Below are positions 16,647 to 24,929 of a stretch of 36,173 nucleotides of DNA, piece after piece. The DNA comes from an uncultured Prevotellaceae bacterium. Lineage in GTDB: Bacteria; Bacteroidota; Bacteroidia; Bacteroidales; Bacteroidaceae. A program made the translations under genes and the position numbers. The stretch's first letter is position 1; every line of letters begins with the position of its first letter. The notes below the pieces were generated by a model. That model worked only from the letters and a program-made list of their open reading frames with translations, did no database searches and had not been told where the DNA came from. Location: NCBI GenBank assembly GCA_900320255.1, contig ONRS01000056.1, forward strand, positions 1 through 36,173, given 5' to 3'.

Positions 16647-16677
16647 CAAAGGTAATAAATTTCCATCAAAAAAGCAA
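16647..16677 (-). promoter_or_regulatory. Promoter reading leftward into the 22-bp repeat array
   Basis: On the minus strand TTG (16675-16677), 20 bases and TACCTTTG (16647-16654) match the Bacteroidetes consensus. No minus-strand gene lies downstream before 15246; only a 13-codon ORF (MPRKRVPQYTICQ, start near 16618) and the 22-bp array do. The transcript would be a non-coding RNA containing the array, or the promoter is what remains of a lost gene. Confidence 0.5.
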
Positions 16678-16689
16678 GTTTTCAGGAAA

Positions 16690-18462
16690 TTATTTCTTCA
16701 TTTTGTTTGCATTTGCGCTTTGTGGCAAAACGGAGTATGCCTTTTGGTGTACGCCTTTGACGGCACGGCCGCTGGGGTCGTTCATGCCGAGGAAGGCGGC
16801 ATCCCACTGGAGGGCGACGGCAGTGGAGCAGGCTACGCTGGCCTCTGAGGGCACGCTGCGGGCGGCTGAGTCACTGGGGAAGTGTTCGGCAAAGATGCTG
16901 CGATAGTAGTATTCCTCCTTGTTCTTCGGCGGATTGACGGGGAAACGCTCGGCGGCATGGGCCATCTGTTCGTCGGTGACAGCCTGCGAGGTGACGGCTT
17001 TCAGCGTGTCAATCCACGAGTAGCCGACGCCGTCGGAGAACTGCTCCTTCTGCCGCCAGGCCACTTCGCCAGGCAGCAGGTCGGCAAAGGCTTCGCGTAC
17101 TATTTTTTTCTCGATGACGGTGCCGGGGCACATCTTCGCTTCGGGATTTGTACGCATGGCCACATCGAGAAACTCCTTGTCGAGGAAGGGCACGCGGCCT
17201 TCTACGCCCCATGCCGAGAGGCTCTTGTTGGCGCGCAGACAGTCGTAGAGGTGGAGTTTCCCTAACTTGCGCACCGTCTCTTCGTGGAAGTCACGGGCCG
17301 ACGGAGCCTTGTGGAAGTAGAGGTAGCCACCGAATATCTCGTCGGCACCTTCGCCCGAGAGTACCATCTTGATGCCCATCGACTTGATGACGCGTGCCAG
17401 CAGGTACATGGGCGTGGAGGCTCGGACGGTGGTGACATCGTAGGTTTCAATGTAGTAGATGACGTCGCGGATGGCATCGAGACCCTCCTGAATGGTGTAG
17501 TTGATTTCGTGGTGGACGGTACCGATGTGGTCGGCCACGAGTCGCGCTTTGGCTAAGTCGGGGGCACCCTTCAGTCCTACGGCGAAGGAGTGCAGCCGTG
17601 GCCAGTAGGCACGCGTACGGCTGTCGTCCTCAATGCGGTGCTCCGAGAACTTCTCGGCGAGGGCGGAGATGATGCTGCTGTCGAGTCCGCCGGAGAGCAG
17701 CACGCCGTAAGGCACGTCGGACATCAGCTGGCGGCGGACGGCGGTGGTGAGAGCGTCGCGGATGGTCCCGGCGCTGGCGGGGTTGTCTTTCACGGCGTCG
17801 AAGTCGAACCAGTCGCGGCGATAATATCTTTTTAATGAAGATTCTTCACTCCATAGGTAGTGGCCGGGCAGGAAGGGCTCGTAGTGTTCGCACTGTCCTT
17901 CGAGGGCTTTCAGCTCTGAGGCGACATAGACGGTGCCGTCGCTGTCGTAACCAATATAAAGAGGTATGACGCCGATGGGGTCGCGGGCTATGAGGAACTC
18001 ATTGCGCTCCTCGTCGTAGAGTACAAAGGCGAAGATGCCGCTGAGCTGCTCTAACAGGGAGCCCACCCCTAACCCCTCCCCAAGGGAGGGGGACTGCTGG
18101 CGCTTTTCCTCAAGGGAGGGGGACTGTTGGCGCCACTTGCGATAGAGTGCCAGGATAACCTCGCAGTCGCTGCCCGTCTGAAATTCGTACTGCCCTGCTT
18201 GTTGGCGACGGATTTCCTGATGGTTATAGATTTCGCCGTTGACGGCCAGCACCTGCTTTCGATCAGGGCTGTAGAGGGGCTGCCCACCCGACTCAGGGTC
18301 AACGATGCTCAGCCGTTCATGGGCCAGGATGGCAGAGCCACCGCAAAAGATTCCACTCCAGTCAGGTCCGCGGTGACGGATTTTCTGACTCATTCGTAAT
18401 GCTTTCTGACGCAGTTCCGGCGTCTGCTTCTTCGCGTTTAATATTGCTACTATTCCACACAT
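16690..18462 (-). CDS. asnB: Asparagine synthase (glutamine-hydrolysing), class B
   Basis: This 590-residue enzyme (E. coli AsnB is about 554) makes asparagine from aspartate, glutamine and ATP. The N-terminal glutaminase begins MCGIVAI with catalytic Cys2. The synthetase domain has the PP-loop S257-GGLDSS and the segment VLSGEGADEIFGGYLYFHKAP. Extra length comes partly from an in-frame insertion near residues 110-135 (QQSPSLEEKRQQSPSLGEGL, then GVGS), where the E. coli enzyme passes directly from ALYQ to the FAFALYD strand. The DNA there is a palindromic repeat element with a 30-base duplication. The gene starts 28 bases after the carA-carB fusion and closes the leftward nitrogen gene run. 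Confidence 0.96.
   Translation of the reverse strand: MCGIVAILNAKKQTPELRQKALRMSQKIRHRGPDWSGIFCGGSAILAHERLSIVDPESGGQPLYSPDRKQVLAVNGEIYNHQEIRRQQAGQYEFQTGSDCEVILALYRKWRQQSPSLEEKRQQSPSLGEGLGVGSLLEQLSGIFAFVLYDEERNEFLIARDPIGVIPLYIGYDSDGTVYVASELKALEGQCEHYEPFLPGHYLWSEESSLKRYYRRDWFDFDAVKDNPASAGTIRDALTTAVRRQLMSDVPYGVLLSGGLDSSIISALAEKFSEHRIEDDSRTRAYWPRLHSFAVGLKGAPDLAKARLVADHIGTVHHEINYTIQEGLDAIRDVIYYIETYDVTTVRASTPMYLLARVIKSMGIKMVLSGEGADEIFGGYLYFHKAPSARDFHEETVRKLGKLHLYDCLRANKSLSAWGVEGRVPFLDKEFLDVAMRTNPEAKMCPGTVIEKKIVREAFADLLPGEVAWRQKEQFSDGVGYSWIDTLKAVTSQAVTDEQMAHAAERFPVNPPKNKEEYYYRSIFAEHFPSDSAARSVPSEASVACSTAVALQWDAAFLGMNDPSGRAVKGVHQKAYSVLPQSANANKMKK
18061..18133. repeat. GC-rich palindromic element with internal duplication, in frame in asnB
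   Basis: CCCCTCCC (18073-18080) and GGGAGGGG (18084-18091) form a hairpin with a CAA loop. The 23-base stretch at 18081-18103 recurs at 18111-18133 with one mismatch, a period of 30 bases or ten codons. The first 30 bases (18061-18090) match 29659-29688 in gltB at 29 of 30 positions, but lie in the opposite orientation relative to the host gene. Confidence 0.85.
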
Positions 18463-18490
18463 AACTTTTATTTTCGATTTACGATTAAAC

Positions 18491-21433
18491 TTAGAGGTAA
18501 GAGAGGTAAAGATAATTGGTCTGGGCAGGGTATTCTGCTGCGAGGGTGTCTATCTGGTTGATCAAAGGCACTACATTCAACTCTTTTCGCCACTGGCGGA
18601 TGGTGAGGCCTGCCTGCTCCATATTCATGTAGTTTTCCAGTCCTACGGCACGGCCTATCTGGAAGTCGGAGAACCCATAGGCCTTAGCCTCACGCAGCAG
18701 TTGGACGAACGCTGGTGCTTCAAGATATTCCAACAGTTCCAGCGGTTCCATGAATGCTGTCATTTCTGCTAATTGGCTGAACTCCTGCAATTGGCGGTCA
18801 ATCTCGACAATGTGCTTCAGCTTTTGCAGGAACCAGCGGTCAATCATTGTCTGTTGGTGAATTTGTTCAACGGTATAGTCCATCTTCAGAGCCTTTGACA
18901 CCACAAAGATACGCATGTCGGTGGGCTCATGTAGTGACTGGGCTATGTCTTTGATGATGATTTCATGATTTTCCACGAATCCGTGCATGCCCTGACCTAT
19001 CATGCGAAGTCCTTTCTGCAGCCCTTCCTCAAAAGTACGGCCGACGGCCATCACCTCGCCAACACTCTTCATGGACGACCCGAGTTCGCGCTTCACTCCG
19101 TGAAACTTGGTCAGGTCCCAACGGGGAATCTTGACGACCACATAGTCGAGGGCAGGCTCGAAGAATGCTGAGGTGGTCTTGGTGACGCTGTTCTTCAGTT
19201 CGAAGAGTCCATAGCCCAAACCTAACTTGGCAGCAACAAAGGCCAGGGGATAGCCGGTTGCCTTACTGGCCAATGCCGACGAACGGCTGAGGCGGGCATT
19301 GACCTCGATGACGCGGTAGTCCTCGCTGTTGGGGTCGAGGGCATACTGCACGTTGCATTCGCCTACGATGCCTATGTGGCGGATAATCTTGATGGCCAGC
19401 GCACGCAGTTTGTGGTACTCACTATTTGTGAGCGTCTGCGATGGAGCCACCACTATAGACTCGCCGGTATGAATGCCCAGCGGGTCGAAGTTCTCCATGT
19501 TGCACACGGTGATGCAGTTATCGTAACGGTCGCGCACCACCTCGTATTCTATCTCCTTCCAGCCCCTGAGCGACTTTTCCACTAACACCTGTGGCGAAAA
19601 CGAGAAAGCTTCTTCGGCCTGTGCCAGCAGTTCGCTTTCATTGTCGCAGAAACCGCTGCCAAGACCTCCCAGGGCATAGGCTGCCCTCAAAATAACGGGG
19701 AACCCTAATTCGAGGGCTGCCTGTTGCACCTCTTCAACACTCTCGCAGGCATGGCTCTTGATGGTCTTCACGCCAATCTCGTCAAGCCGTTGGACGAAGA
19801 GGTCGCGGTCTTCCGTGTCGATGATGGCCTGCACAGGGGTGCCCAGCACCTGAACGCCATATTTCTCCAGCACCCCGCGCTTATAGAGCTCCACGCCACA
19901 GTTCAAGGCCGTTTGTCCGCCAAACGAGAGCAGGATGCCATCGGGACGCTCCTTTTCAATGACGCGCTCCACGAACTCGGGCGTCACCGGTTGGAAATAC
20001 ACGGTGTCAGCAACGTCCTTCGATGTCTGGACGGTTGCAATGCTCGGATTGATGAGCACGGAGTGAATGCCCTCTTCTTTCAAGGCCTTCAGCGCCTGTG
20101 CACCGCTATAGTCGAACTCGCCGGCCTGACCGATTTTTAATGCACCGCTGCCAAGAAGGAGGACCTTTGAAGTACCCACAAGACCAACCCCCGAGAGACC
20201 CACCCCCTGCCCCTCCCTGTGAGGGAGGGGAGTAGATAGTTCTGCTGCAGAGTCCTCGTCTTGAGGGTAACCACTCCCCATTCCCGAGCAGAGCTCGCCT
20301 ACCCGTTGCCTTTCCCTCACAGGGAGGGGCAGGGGGTGGGTCTGCTGGGTGAGGCTTCTGACAAATTCATCAAACAGCCACTCGGTATCTGTGGGACCAC
20401 TACAGGCTTCGGGATGAAACTGGGCCGAGAACCAGGGGTTGGTCTTATGGCGGATGCCTTCGTTCGAGCCGTCGTTCATGTTCACGAAGAGCGGTTCCCA
20501 GTCAGTGGGCAGCGTTGAATCGTCAACGGCATAGCCGTGGTTCTGTGAGGTGATGTAGCACCTGTTTGTACCCACCTGCTGCACAGGCTGGTTGTGTGAG
20601 CGGTGACCATATTTCAACTTGTAGGTCCTGGCACCGGCAGCACGGGCCAGCAGCTGGTTGCCAAGGCAGATGCCCATGCACGGCCGTACGTTGTTACCCA
20701 GGAGGAACGTGCGGATATGTTCAACGGTCTTGCCGCATTGTTCAGGGTCACCAGGACCATTAGCCAAGAACAGTCCGTCGAACTCTAACGTGTTGAAGTC
20801 ATAATCCCAAGGCACACGCACTACCTCGACACCTCGTTTTGTCAGGCAGCGAATGATGTTGGCCTTCACGCCGCAGTCAACAAGAACGACACGTTTCCCG
20901 CCCCCTTTGTTATAGGTAATCGTCTTTTTGCATGAAACCTTCTCCACCCAATTTAAGCTGCCGTAGTCCTCCTGTTCCGTATGCTGCGACACCGTCGCAG
21001 CTCCATCAATGACGACACGTCCCGTCATTACGCCATGCTCACGGAGCAACTGGGTCAGCCGTCGGGTGTCAATACCAGTAATGGCAGGTACCTTCTCGCG
21101 TTTCAGCCACGTTGCTAACGACTCCCGGGCGTTCCAGTGGGAATACTGCTCGCTATAGTCAGCCACAACGAGCGCCTTCACATGGATGCGCTCACTCTCC
21201 AGCAGCCGTGGAAGACCGTCGTCACCCAACCCTATATCCGGTACGCCGTAGTTGCCTATCAGCGGATAGGTACTCACCAGTATCTGCCCTGCATAGCTGG
21301 GGTCGGTCAGACTCTCCGGATAGCCGGTCATGGCCGTGTTGAACACTACCTCGCCCACCGTGTCTGCATCGTAACCAAACGACCGGCCGCAGAACTCCGT
21401 ACCGTCTTCGAGTATTAGTCTTGCTTCTCTCAT
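18491..21433 (-). CDS. Carbamoyl-phosphate synthase: CarA fused to the N-terminal half of CarB
   Basis: One 980-residue frame. Residues 1-363 are a complete CarA (small subunit): glutaminase nucleophile C256 in GICLGNQ, SQNHGYAV, and the catalytic dyad in QFHPEACSGP. Residues 364-418 are a linker encoded by a palindromic repeat element. Residues 419-980 match CarB from SKVLLLGSGALKIGQAGEFD through the first ATP-grasp domain and the oligomerisation domain, ending VVPLINQIDTLAAEYPAQTN then YLYLSYL-stop. That is exactly where the second synthetase half should begin. The carbamate-phosphorylating half and the MGS-like allosteric domain (E. coli CarB about 554-1073) are absent; asnB follows after 28 bases. 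The CarB part reads, from memory, closer to eukaryotic CPSII/CAD than to E. coli. The start overlaps the purF-like stop (ATGA). Confidence 0.93.
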   Translation of the reverse strand: MREARLILEDGTEFCGRSFGYDADTVGEVVFNTAMTGYPESLTDPSYAGQILVSTYPLIGNYGVPDIGLGDDGLPRLLESERIHVKALVVADYSEQYSHWNARESLATWLKREKVPAITGIDTRRLTQLLREHGVMTGRVVIDGAATVSQHTEQEDYGSLNWVEKVSCKKTITYNKGGGKRVVLVDCGVKANIIRCLTKRGVEVVRVPWDYDFNTLEFDGLFLANGPGDPEQCGKTVEHIRTFLLGNNVRPCMGICLGNQLLARAAGARTYKLKYGHRSHNQPVQQVGTNRCYITSQNHGYAVDDSTLPTDWEPLFVNMNDGSNEGIRHKTNPWFSAQFHPEACSGPTDTEWLFDEFVRSLTQQTHPLPLPVRERQRVGELCSGMGSGYPQDEDSAAELSTPLPHREGQGVGLSGVGLVGTSKVLLLGSGALKIGQAGEFDYSGAQALKALKEEGIHSVLINPSIATVQTSKDVADTVYFQPVTPEFVERVIEKERPDGILLSFGGQTALNCGVELYKRGVLEKYGVQVLGTPVQAIIDTEDRDLFVQRLDEIGVKTIKSHACESVEEVQQAALELGFPVILRAAYALGGLGSGFCDNESELLAQAEEAFSFSPQVLVEKSLRGWKEIEYEVVRDRYDNCITVCNMENFDPLGIHTGESIVVAPSQTLTNSEYHKLRALAIKIIRHIGIVGECNVQYALDPNSEDYRVIEVNARLSRSSALASKATGYPLAFVAAKLGLGYGLFELKNSVTKTTSAFFEPALDYVVVKIPRWDLTKFHGVKRELGSSMKSVGEVMAVGRTFEEGLQKGLRMIGQGMHGFVENHEIIIKDIAQSLHEPTDMRIFVVSKALKMDYTVEQIHQQTMIDRWFLQKLKHIVEIDRQLQEFSQLAEMTAFMEPLELLEYLEAPAFVQLLREAKAYGFSDFQIGRAVGLENYMNMEQAGLTIRQWRKELNVVPLINQIDTLAAEYPAQTNYLYLSYL
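20196..20343. repeat. 148-bp palindromic element forming the carA-carB linker
   Basis: The ends form a perfect 31-bp inverted repeat (20196-20226 against 20313-20343). Inside, 49 bases (20275-20323) are identical, in inverted orientation, to 34395-34443 in dapF. On the coding strand it reads [20 protein letters not shown] and then MGSGYPQDEDS, while dapF has [20 protein letters not shown]. The element keeps the frame open from CarA into CarB. Confidence 0.92.
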
Positions 21434-23169
21434 AATTGATATCTTAACTCTTTTTCTACATAGTTGATAAAGGCCTCGTTACAGAGGCGTGTGCCACCTG
21501 GCGTGGGGTAATGCCCGGTAAAGTACCAGTCACCCGGATGGTCGGGACAGGCTGCATGCAAGCCGTCAATGCTTTGGAACACCAGCTCTATGGGAGCCTC
21601 CATGCCTTCCGGGCGAAGCATGTCAACAATTTTACGGTTGATTTCCTCAACGGTGAAGGGCTCGTAGATGGCACGTACATGATTGGTTACCTTGGACTCC
21701 GTCTTGCATTTCCGATAAGTGTCTGCCAACAGTTGCTGCAAGCCTCGCTCCATGATGAGTGCAACGGCAGCGCGAAAGGCACAAAGCTCTTCCAGCCGCG
21801 ACATGTCAATGCCGTAGTAGTCGGGGTAGCGAATCTGCGGTGAACTCGACACCATGACAATCTTCCGGGGATGCAGGCGGTCGAGAATCTTGAAGATGCT
21901 TTCCCTGAGTGTGGTGCCCCGGACGATGCTGTCGTCGATGATGACGAGGTTGTCCTCGTAGGGTCTGAGCGACCCGTAGCTGATGTCATAGACGTGGGCG
22001 GCCAGGTCGTTGCGTTCGCTGTTGTCGGCAATGAAGGTGCGCAACTTGATGTCCTTCCACACCACCTTCTCCGTCCGCACATGAAAGCCCTGCTGGCGGA
22101 AACCGTCTGTCATGCCGTAATAGGCTACCTCGGCGGTGTTGGGGATGTAGGAGAATACCGTGTTGGTCGCGTCGCCGTCAATGGCCTTTAGGATGATTGG
22201 CGTCAGTTGTTCGCCCAACCGCTTGCGCTCCTGATAGATGTCGCGGTCTGAGCCCCGGCTGAAGTAGATGCGTTCGAAACTGCAGGCACTGAACTGCCGG
22301 GCAGGCATGATTTGCTCCAGATGGCTCTTACCACTCCTGCGCACGATGAGTGCCTGACCAGGCTTCAGTTCGTGTATGTCGTCTGTCTTAAGATTGAAGG
22401 TTGTCTGCAGCACTGGCCGTTCGCTGGCCACAGCCACCATCTCGTCGTCATGATAGTAGAACGCAGGGCGGATGCCCCAGGGGTCACGTACGGTGAACAT
22501 CTCGCCGGAGCCCGTGAGTCCGCACATCACGTAGCCGCCGTCGTAGTGCTGCATCGTGGTCTTTAGCACGTTACCCATCTCTACGTGGTCGTCAATATAG
22601 CTCGTAATGTCAAGCCCTTCAAGTCCCTTGGCCTTAGCCGCTACGAAAAGGCGTTCTACCTCGCGGTCCAGTCGGTGCCCCATCAACTCGAGTGTGATAT
22701 AGGAATCGCCATTGACACGGGGCGACTGGCCTTGGGCGGTCAAGAGCTCAAAGACCTCGTTGATGTTGGTCATGTTGAAGTTACCGCACAGGCAGAGGTT
22801 CTTGGCCCGCCAGTTGTTGCGGCGCAGGAAGGGGTGAACGAAGGTCAGTCCGCTTTTGCCCGTCGTGGAGTAGCGCAAGTGTCCCATCAGCAGTTCGCCT
22901 GCCATCTCCTCCGTCACACGACAGAAAACCTCCGTGATGGCATCCTTCCCTTCTGCCTTTTCGCGGAACATATATTCCGTTCCGGGCTTCTTGTTCAGGC
23001 TTACCGACGCGATACCGGCACCCTCCTGTCCGCGGTTGTGCTGCTTCTCCATCATCAAGTAGAGTTTGTTAAAGCCGTATGCCCACGAGCCATACTTCTG
23101 CTCGTAGTACGACAGCGGTTTCAACAGGCGGATCATTGCCACGCCACACTCATGTTTCAGTTGCTCCAT
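21430..23169 (-). CDS. purF: Amidophosphoribosyltransferase-like protein (PurF family, divergent, long)
   Basis: This 579-residue protein has two PurF domains. The class II glutaminase has its nucleophile at Cys8 (after a propeptide MEQLKHE), with CGVAMI, NRGQEGAGIAS and MGHLRYSTTG. The phosphoribosyltransferase domain has the PRPP loop VIIDDSIVRGTT and the following SSSPQIRYPDYYGID. PurF makes phosphoribosylamine, the first step of purine synthesis. It is longer than the usual 470-505 residues, with an extra segment right after CGV and an extended C-terminus. It could therefore be a specialised paralogue with a second, canonical purF elsewhere. Its stop overlaps the carA start, so the pair is translationally coupled. 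Confidence 0.88.
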   Translation of the reverse strand: MEQLKHECGVAMIRLLKPLSYYEQKYGSWAYGFNKLYLMMEKQHNRGQEGAGIASVSLNKKPGTEYMFREKAEGKDAITEVFCRVTEEMAGELLMGHLRYSTTGKSGLTFVHPFLRRNNWRAKNLCLCGNFNMTNINEVFELLTAQGQSPRVNGDSYITLELMGHRLDREVERLFVAAKAKGLEGLDITSYIDDHVEMGNVLKTTMQHYDGGYVMCGLTGSGEMFTVRDPWGIRPAFYYHDDEMVAVASERPVLQTTFNLKTDDIHELKPGQALIVRRSGKSHLEQIMPARQFSACSFERIYFSRGSDRDIYQERKRLGEQLTPIILKAIDGDATNTVFSYIPNTAEVAYYGMTDGFRQQGFHVRTEKVVWKDIKLRTFIADNSERNDLAAHVYDISYGSLRPYEDNLVIIDDSIVRGTTLRESIFKILDRLHPRKIVMVSSSPQIRYPDYYGIDMSRLEELCAFRAAVALIMERGLQQLLADTYRKCKTESKVTNHVRAIYEPFTVEEINRKIVDMLRPEGMEAPIELVFQSIDGLHAACPDHPGDWYFTGHYPTPGGTRLCNEAFINYVEKELRYQL

Positions 23170-23186
23170 ATAGTAATAACCTCTTT

Positions 23187-23256
23187 ACTACGAATTACAC
23201 GAATTTTACAAATTAGTGCTCAATAATCCGTTTAATTCGTCAAATTCGTAGTCGTT
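23187..23256. repeat. Intercistronic palindromic nonamer repeat, copy 1 (pyrG-purF)
   Basis: Left arm: nonamers CTACGAATT, ACACGAATT, TTACAAATT. Right arm: the complement, TTAATTCGT, CAAATTCGT, AGTCGTT. The right arm covers the pyrG stop codon and encodes its last residues (TTTNLTN). The same structure recurs at 25650 and 26998. Confidence 0.82.
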
Positions 23257-24848
23257 ACACATTCTTTGATAAAGTCCATAAACAGCGGGTGCGGGTGCAG
23301 CACCGTCGATGAGTATTCCGGGTGGAACTGGGTGCCGATGTACCAGCGTTTGTTGGGTATCTCGACAATCTCCACCAGATTGGCGGCTGGGTTAATGCCC
23401 ACACACTGCATGCCTGCGGCCTCGTATTCCTCCTTATATAAATTATTAAACTCGTAGCGGTGACGGTGCCTCTCGCTTATAAGGGTCTTCTCCCCATAAG
23501 CCTCATAGACGCGGCTGTCTTTCTGAAGTTCGCACTCGTAGGCGCCCAGTCGCATGGTACCGCCCATGTTAGTAACCGTTTTCTGCTCCTCCATGAGGTC
23601 TATGACGGGATGAGTCGTGCTGTCAGACATCTCACGGCTGTTAGCATCCTGATAGCCTAAGACATTCCTCGCGAACTCAATGACCATCATCTGCATACCG
23701 AGGCAGATGCCGAAGGTGGGAATATCGTGTGTGCGTCCGTATTCAGCAGCGAGAATCTTGCCCTCGGTGCCGCGCTGGCCAAAACCCGGACAGATGATGA
23801 TGCCTGCCATGTCGCCTAACAGTGTGGCGACGTTTTCTGCTGTCACGTCCTCGCTGTTGACGAAATGGATTCTGGTCTTTACGTCGTTATAGATACCTGC
23901 AAGGTTCAGGCTCTCGCGGATGCTCTTGTATGCATCCTGCAGGGCGTATTTACCCACCAGTCCGATGTGTACCTCACGCGTTGCCTTGCGCTGTTTGTCA
24001 AGAAAAGCGTACCAGGAGGAAAAAGCCCCCTCTACGTCCCTGGCCCCCGATGCCGTTTTCTTTAGGATGGCTGCATCGAGTCCTTGCTGCTGCATGCTTA
24101 CGGGAACTTCATAGATGCTGGGCATGTCCTCACTCTGTACGACACAATCCAGATCGACATTACAGAACGATGCCACTTTTTGGCGTACACCGTCATCGAG
24201 GTGACGCTCGGTACGCAGCACGAGAATGTCAGGCTGTATGCCCATTGACTGCAATTCCTTCACCGAGTGTTGGGTGGGCTTCGTCTTCAGCTCGTCAGCG
24301 GCTTTCAGATACGGCACGTAGGTCAGGTGTACGCAGACGGCATTGCGCCCCAACTGCCAGCGCAGCTGTCGGATGGCCTCCATAAACGGTGCACTCTCAA
24401 TGTCACCGATAGTGCCGCCTACCTCGGTAATGACAAAGTCAAGTTCTTCGTCAGAACGCTCTCGCAGCATCCGTCGCTTAATCTCGTCCGTAATGTGGGG
24501 CACCACCTGAATGGTCTTGCCCAGATAGTCACCGCGTCGCTCGCGCTCAATGACGGTTTGGTAGATGCGGCCTGTGGTGATGCTGTTGTTGCGGGTGGTG
24601 CGGATGCCGGTAAACCGTTCGTAGTGCCCCAGGTCGAGGTCGGTTTCGAAACCGTCCTCCGTCACGTAGCACTCGCCGTGTTCGTAAGGGTTCAGCGTCC
24701 CCGGATCGATATTGATGTAGGGGTCGAACTTCTGAATGGTCACCTTGTAGCCGCGTGCCTGCAGCAGTTTACCGATGCTGGCGGAGATGATGCCCTTTCC
24801 TAACGAGGAAACCACGCCGCCTGTGACGAAAATGTACTTTGTTTGCAT
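23232..24848 (-). CDS. pyrG: CTP synthase
   Basis: This 538-residue protein, near the usual 535-550, converts UTP to CTP using ATP and glutamine. The synthetase domain starts KYIFVTGGVVSSLGKGI with the nucleotide-binding loop and FDPYINIDPGTLNPYEHGE. The glutaminase domain has CPGFGQRG, the nucleophile loop FGICLGMQ and the C-terminal IGTQFHPEYSS. It is probably cotranscribed with the upstream barrel gene (81-base gap, containing a hairpin) and the downstream purF-like gene (62-base gap). The last seven residues come from the intercistronic repeat, which suggests the repeat once replaced or extended the native end. Confidence 0.97.
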   Translation of the reverse strand: MQTKYIFVTGGVVSSLGKGIISASIGKLLQARGYKVTIQKFDPYINIDPGTLNPYEHGECYVTEDGFETDLDLGHYERFTGIRTTRNNSITTGRIYQTVIERERRGDYLGKTIQVVPHITDEIKRRMLRERSDEELDFVITEVGGTIGDIESAPFMEAIRQLRWQLGRNAVCVHLTYVPYLKAADELKTKPTQHSVKELQSMGIQPDILVLRTERHLDDGVRQKVASFCNVDLDCVVQSEDMPSIYEVPVSMQQQGLDAAILKKTASGARDVEGAFSSWYAFLDKQRKATREVHIGLVGKYALQDAYKSIRESLNLAGIYNDVKTRIHFVNSEDVTAENVATLLGDMAGIIICPGFGQRGTEGKILAAEYGRTHDIPTFGICLGMQMMVIEFARNVLGYQDANSREMSDSTTHPVIDLMEEQKTVTNMGGTMRLGAYECELQKDSRVYEAYGEKTLISERHRHRYEFNNLYKEEYEAAGMQCVGINPAANLVEIVEIPNKRWYIGTQFHPEYSSTVLHPHPLFMDFIKECVTTTNLTN

Positions 24849-24881
24849 ATATGATAGTTTATTTGACTCTTACATCACAAA

Positions 24882-24913
24882 CCCTCTCTCCCGCCTACAT
24901 GCGGAAGAGAGGG
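24882..24913 (-). promoter_or_regulatory. Hairpin between the barrel gene and pyrG
   Basis: CCCTCTCT (24882-24889) pairs with AGAGAGGG (24906-24913), with an inner CCGC/GCGG extending the stem. On the transcribed minus strand it follows the barrel stop by 16 bases and ends 33 bases before pyrG. No T run follows, so a mRNA-processing or stability element, or an attenuator, fits better than a strong terminator. It resembles the GC-rich elements found inside genes here. Confidence 0.5.
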
Positions 24914-24929
24914 GGGTACCTGGCGAAGA

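Noticed and set aside
18053-18140. asnB, gltB, dapF and gltD as pseudogenes because of foreign inserts
   Set aside because: All frames are intact, all catalytic residues are present, and inserts have lengths that keep the frame. They are treated as functional genes with inserted loops.
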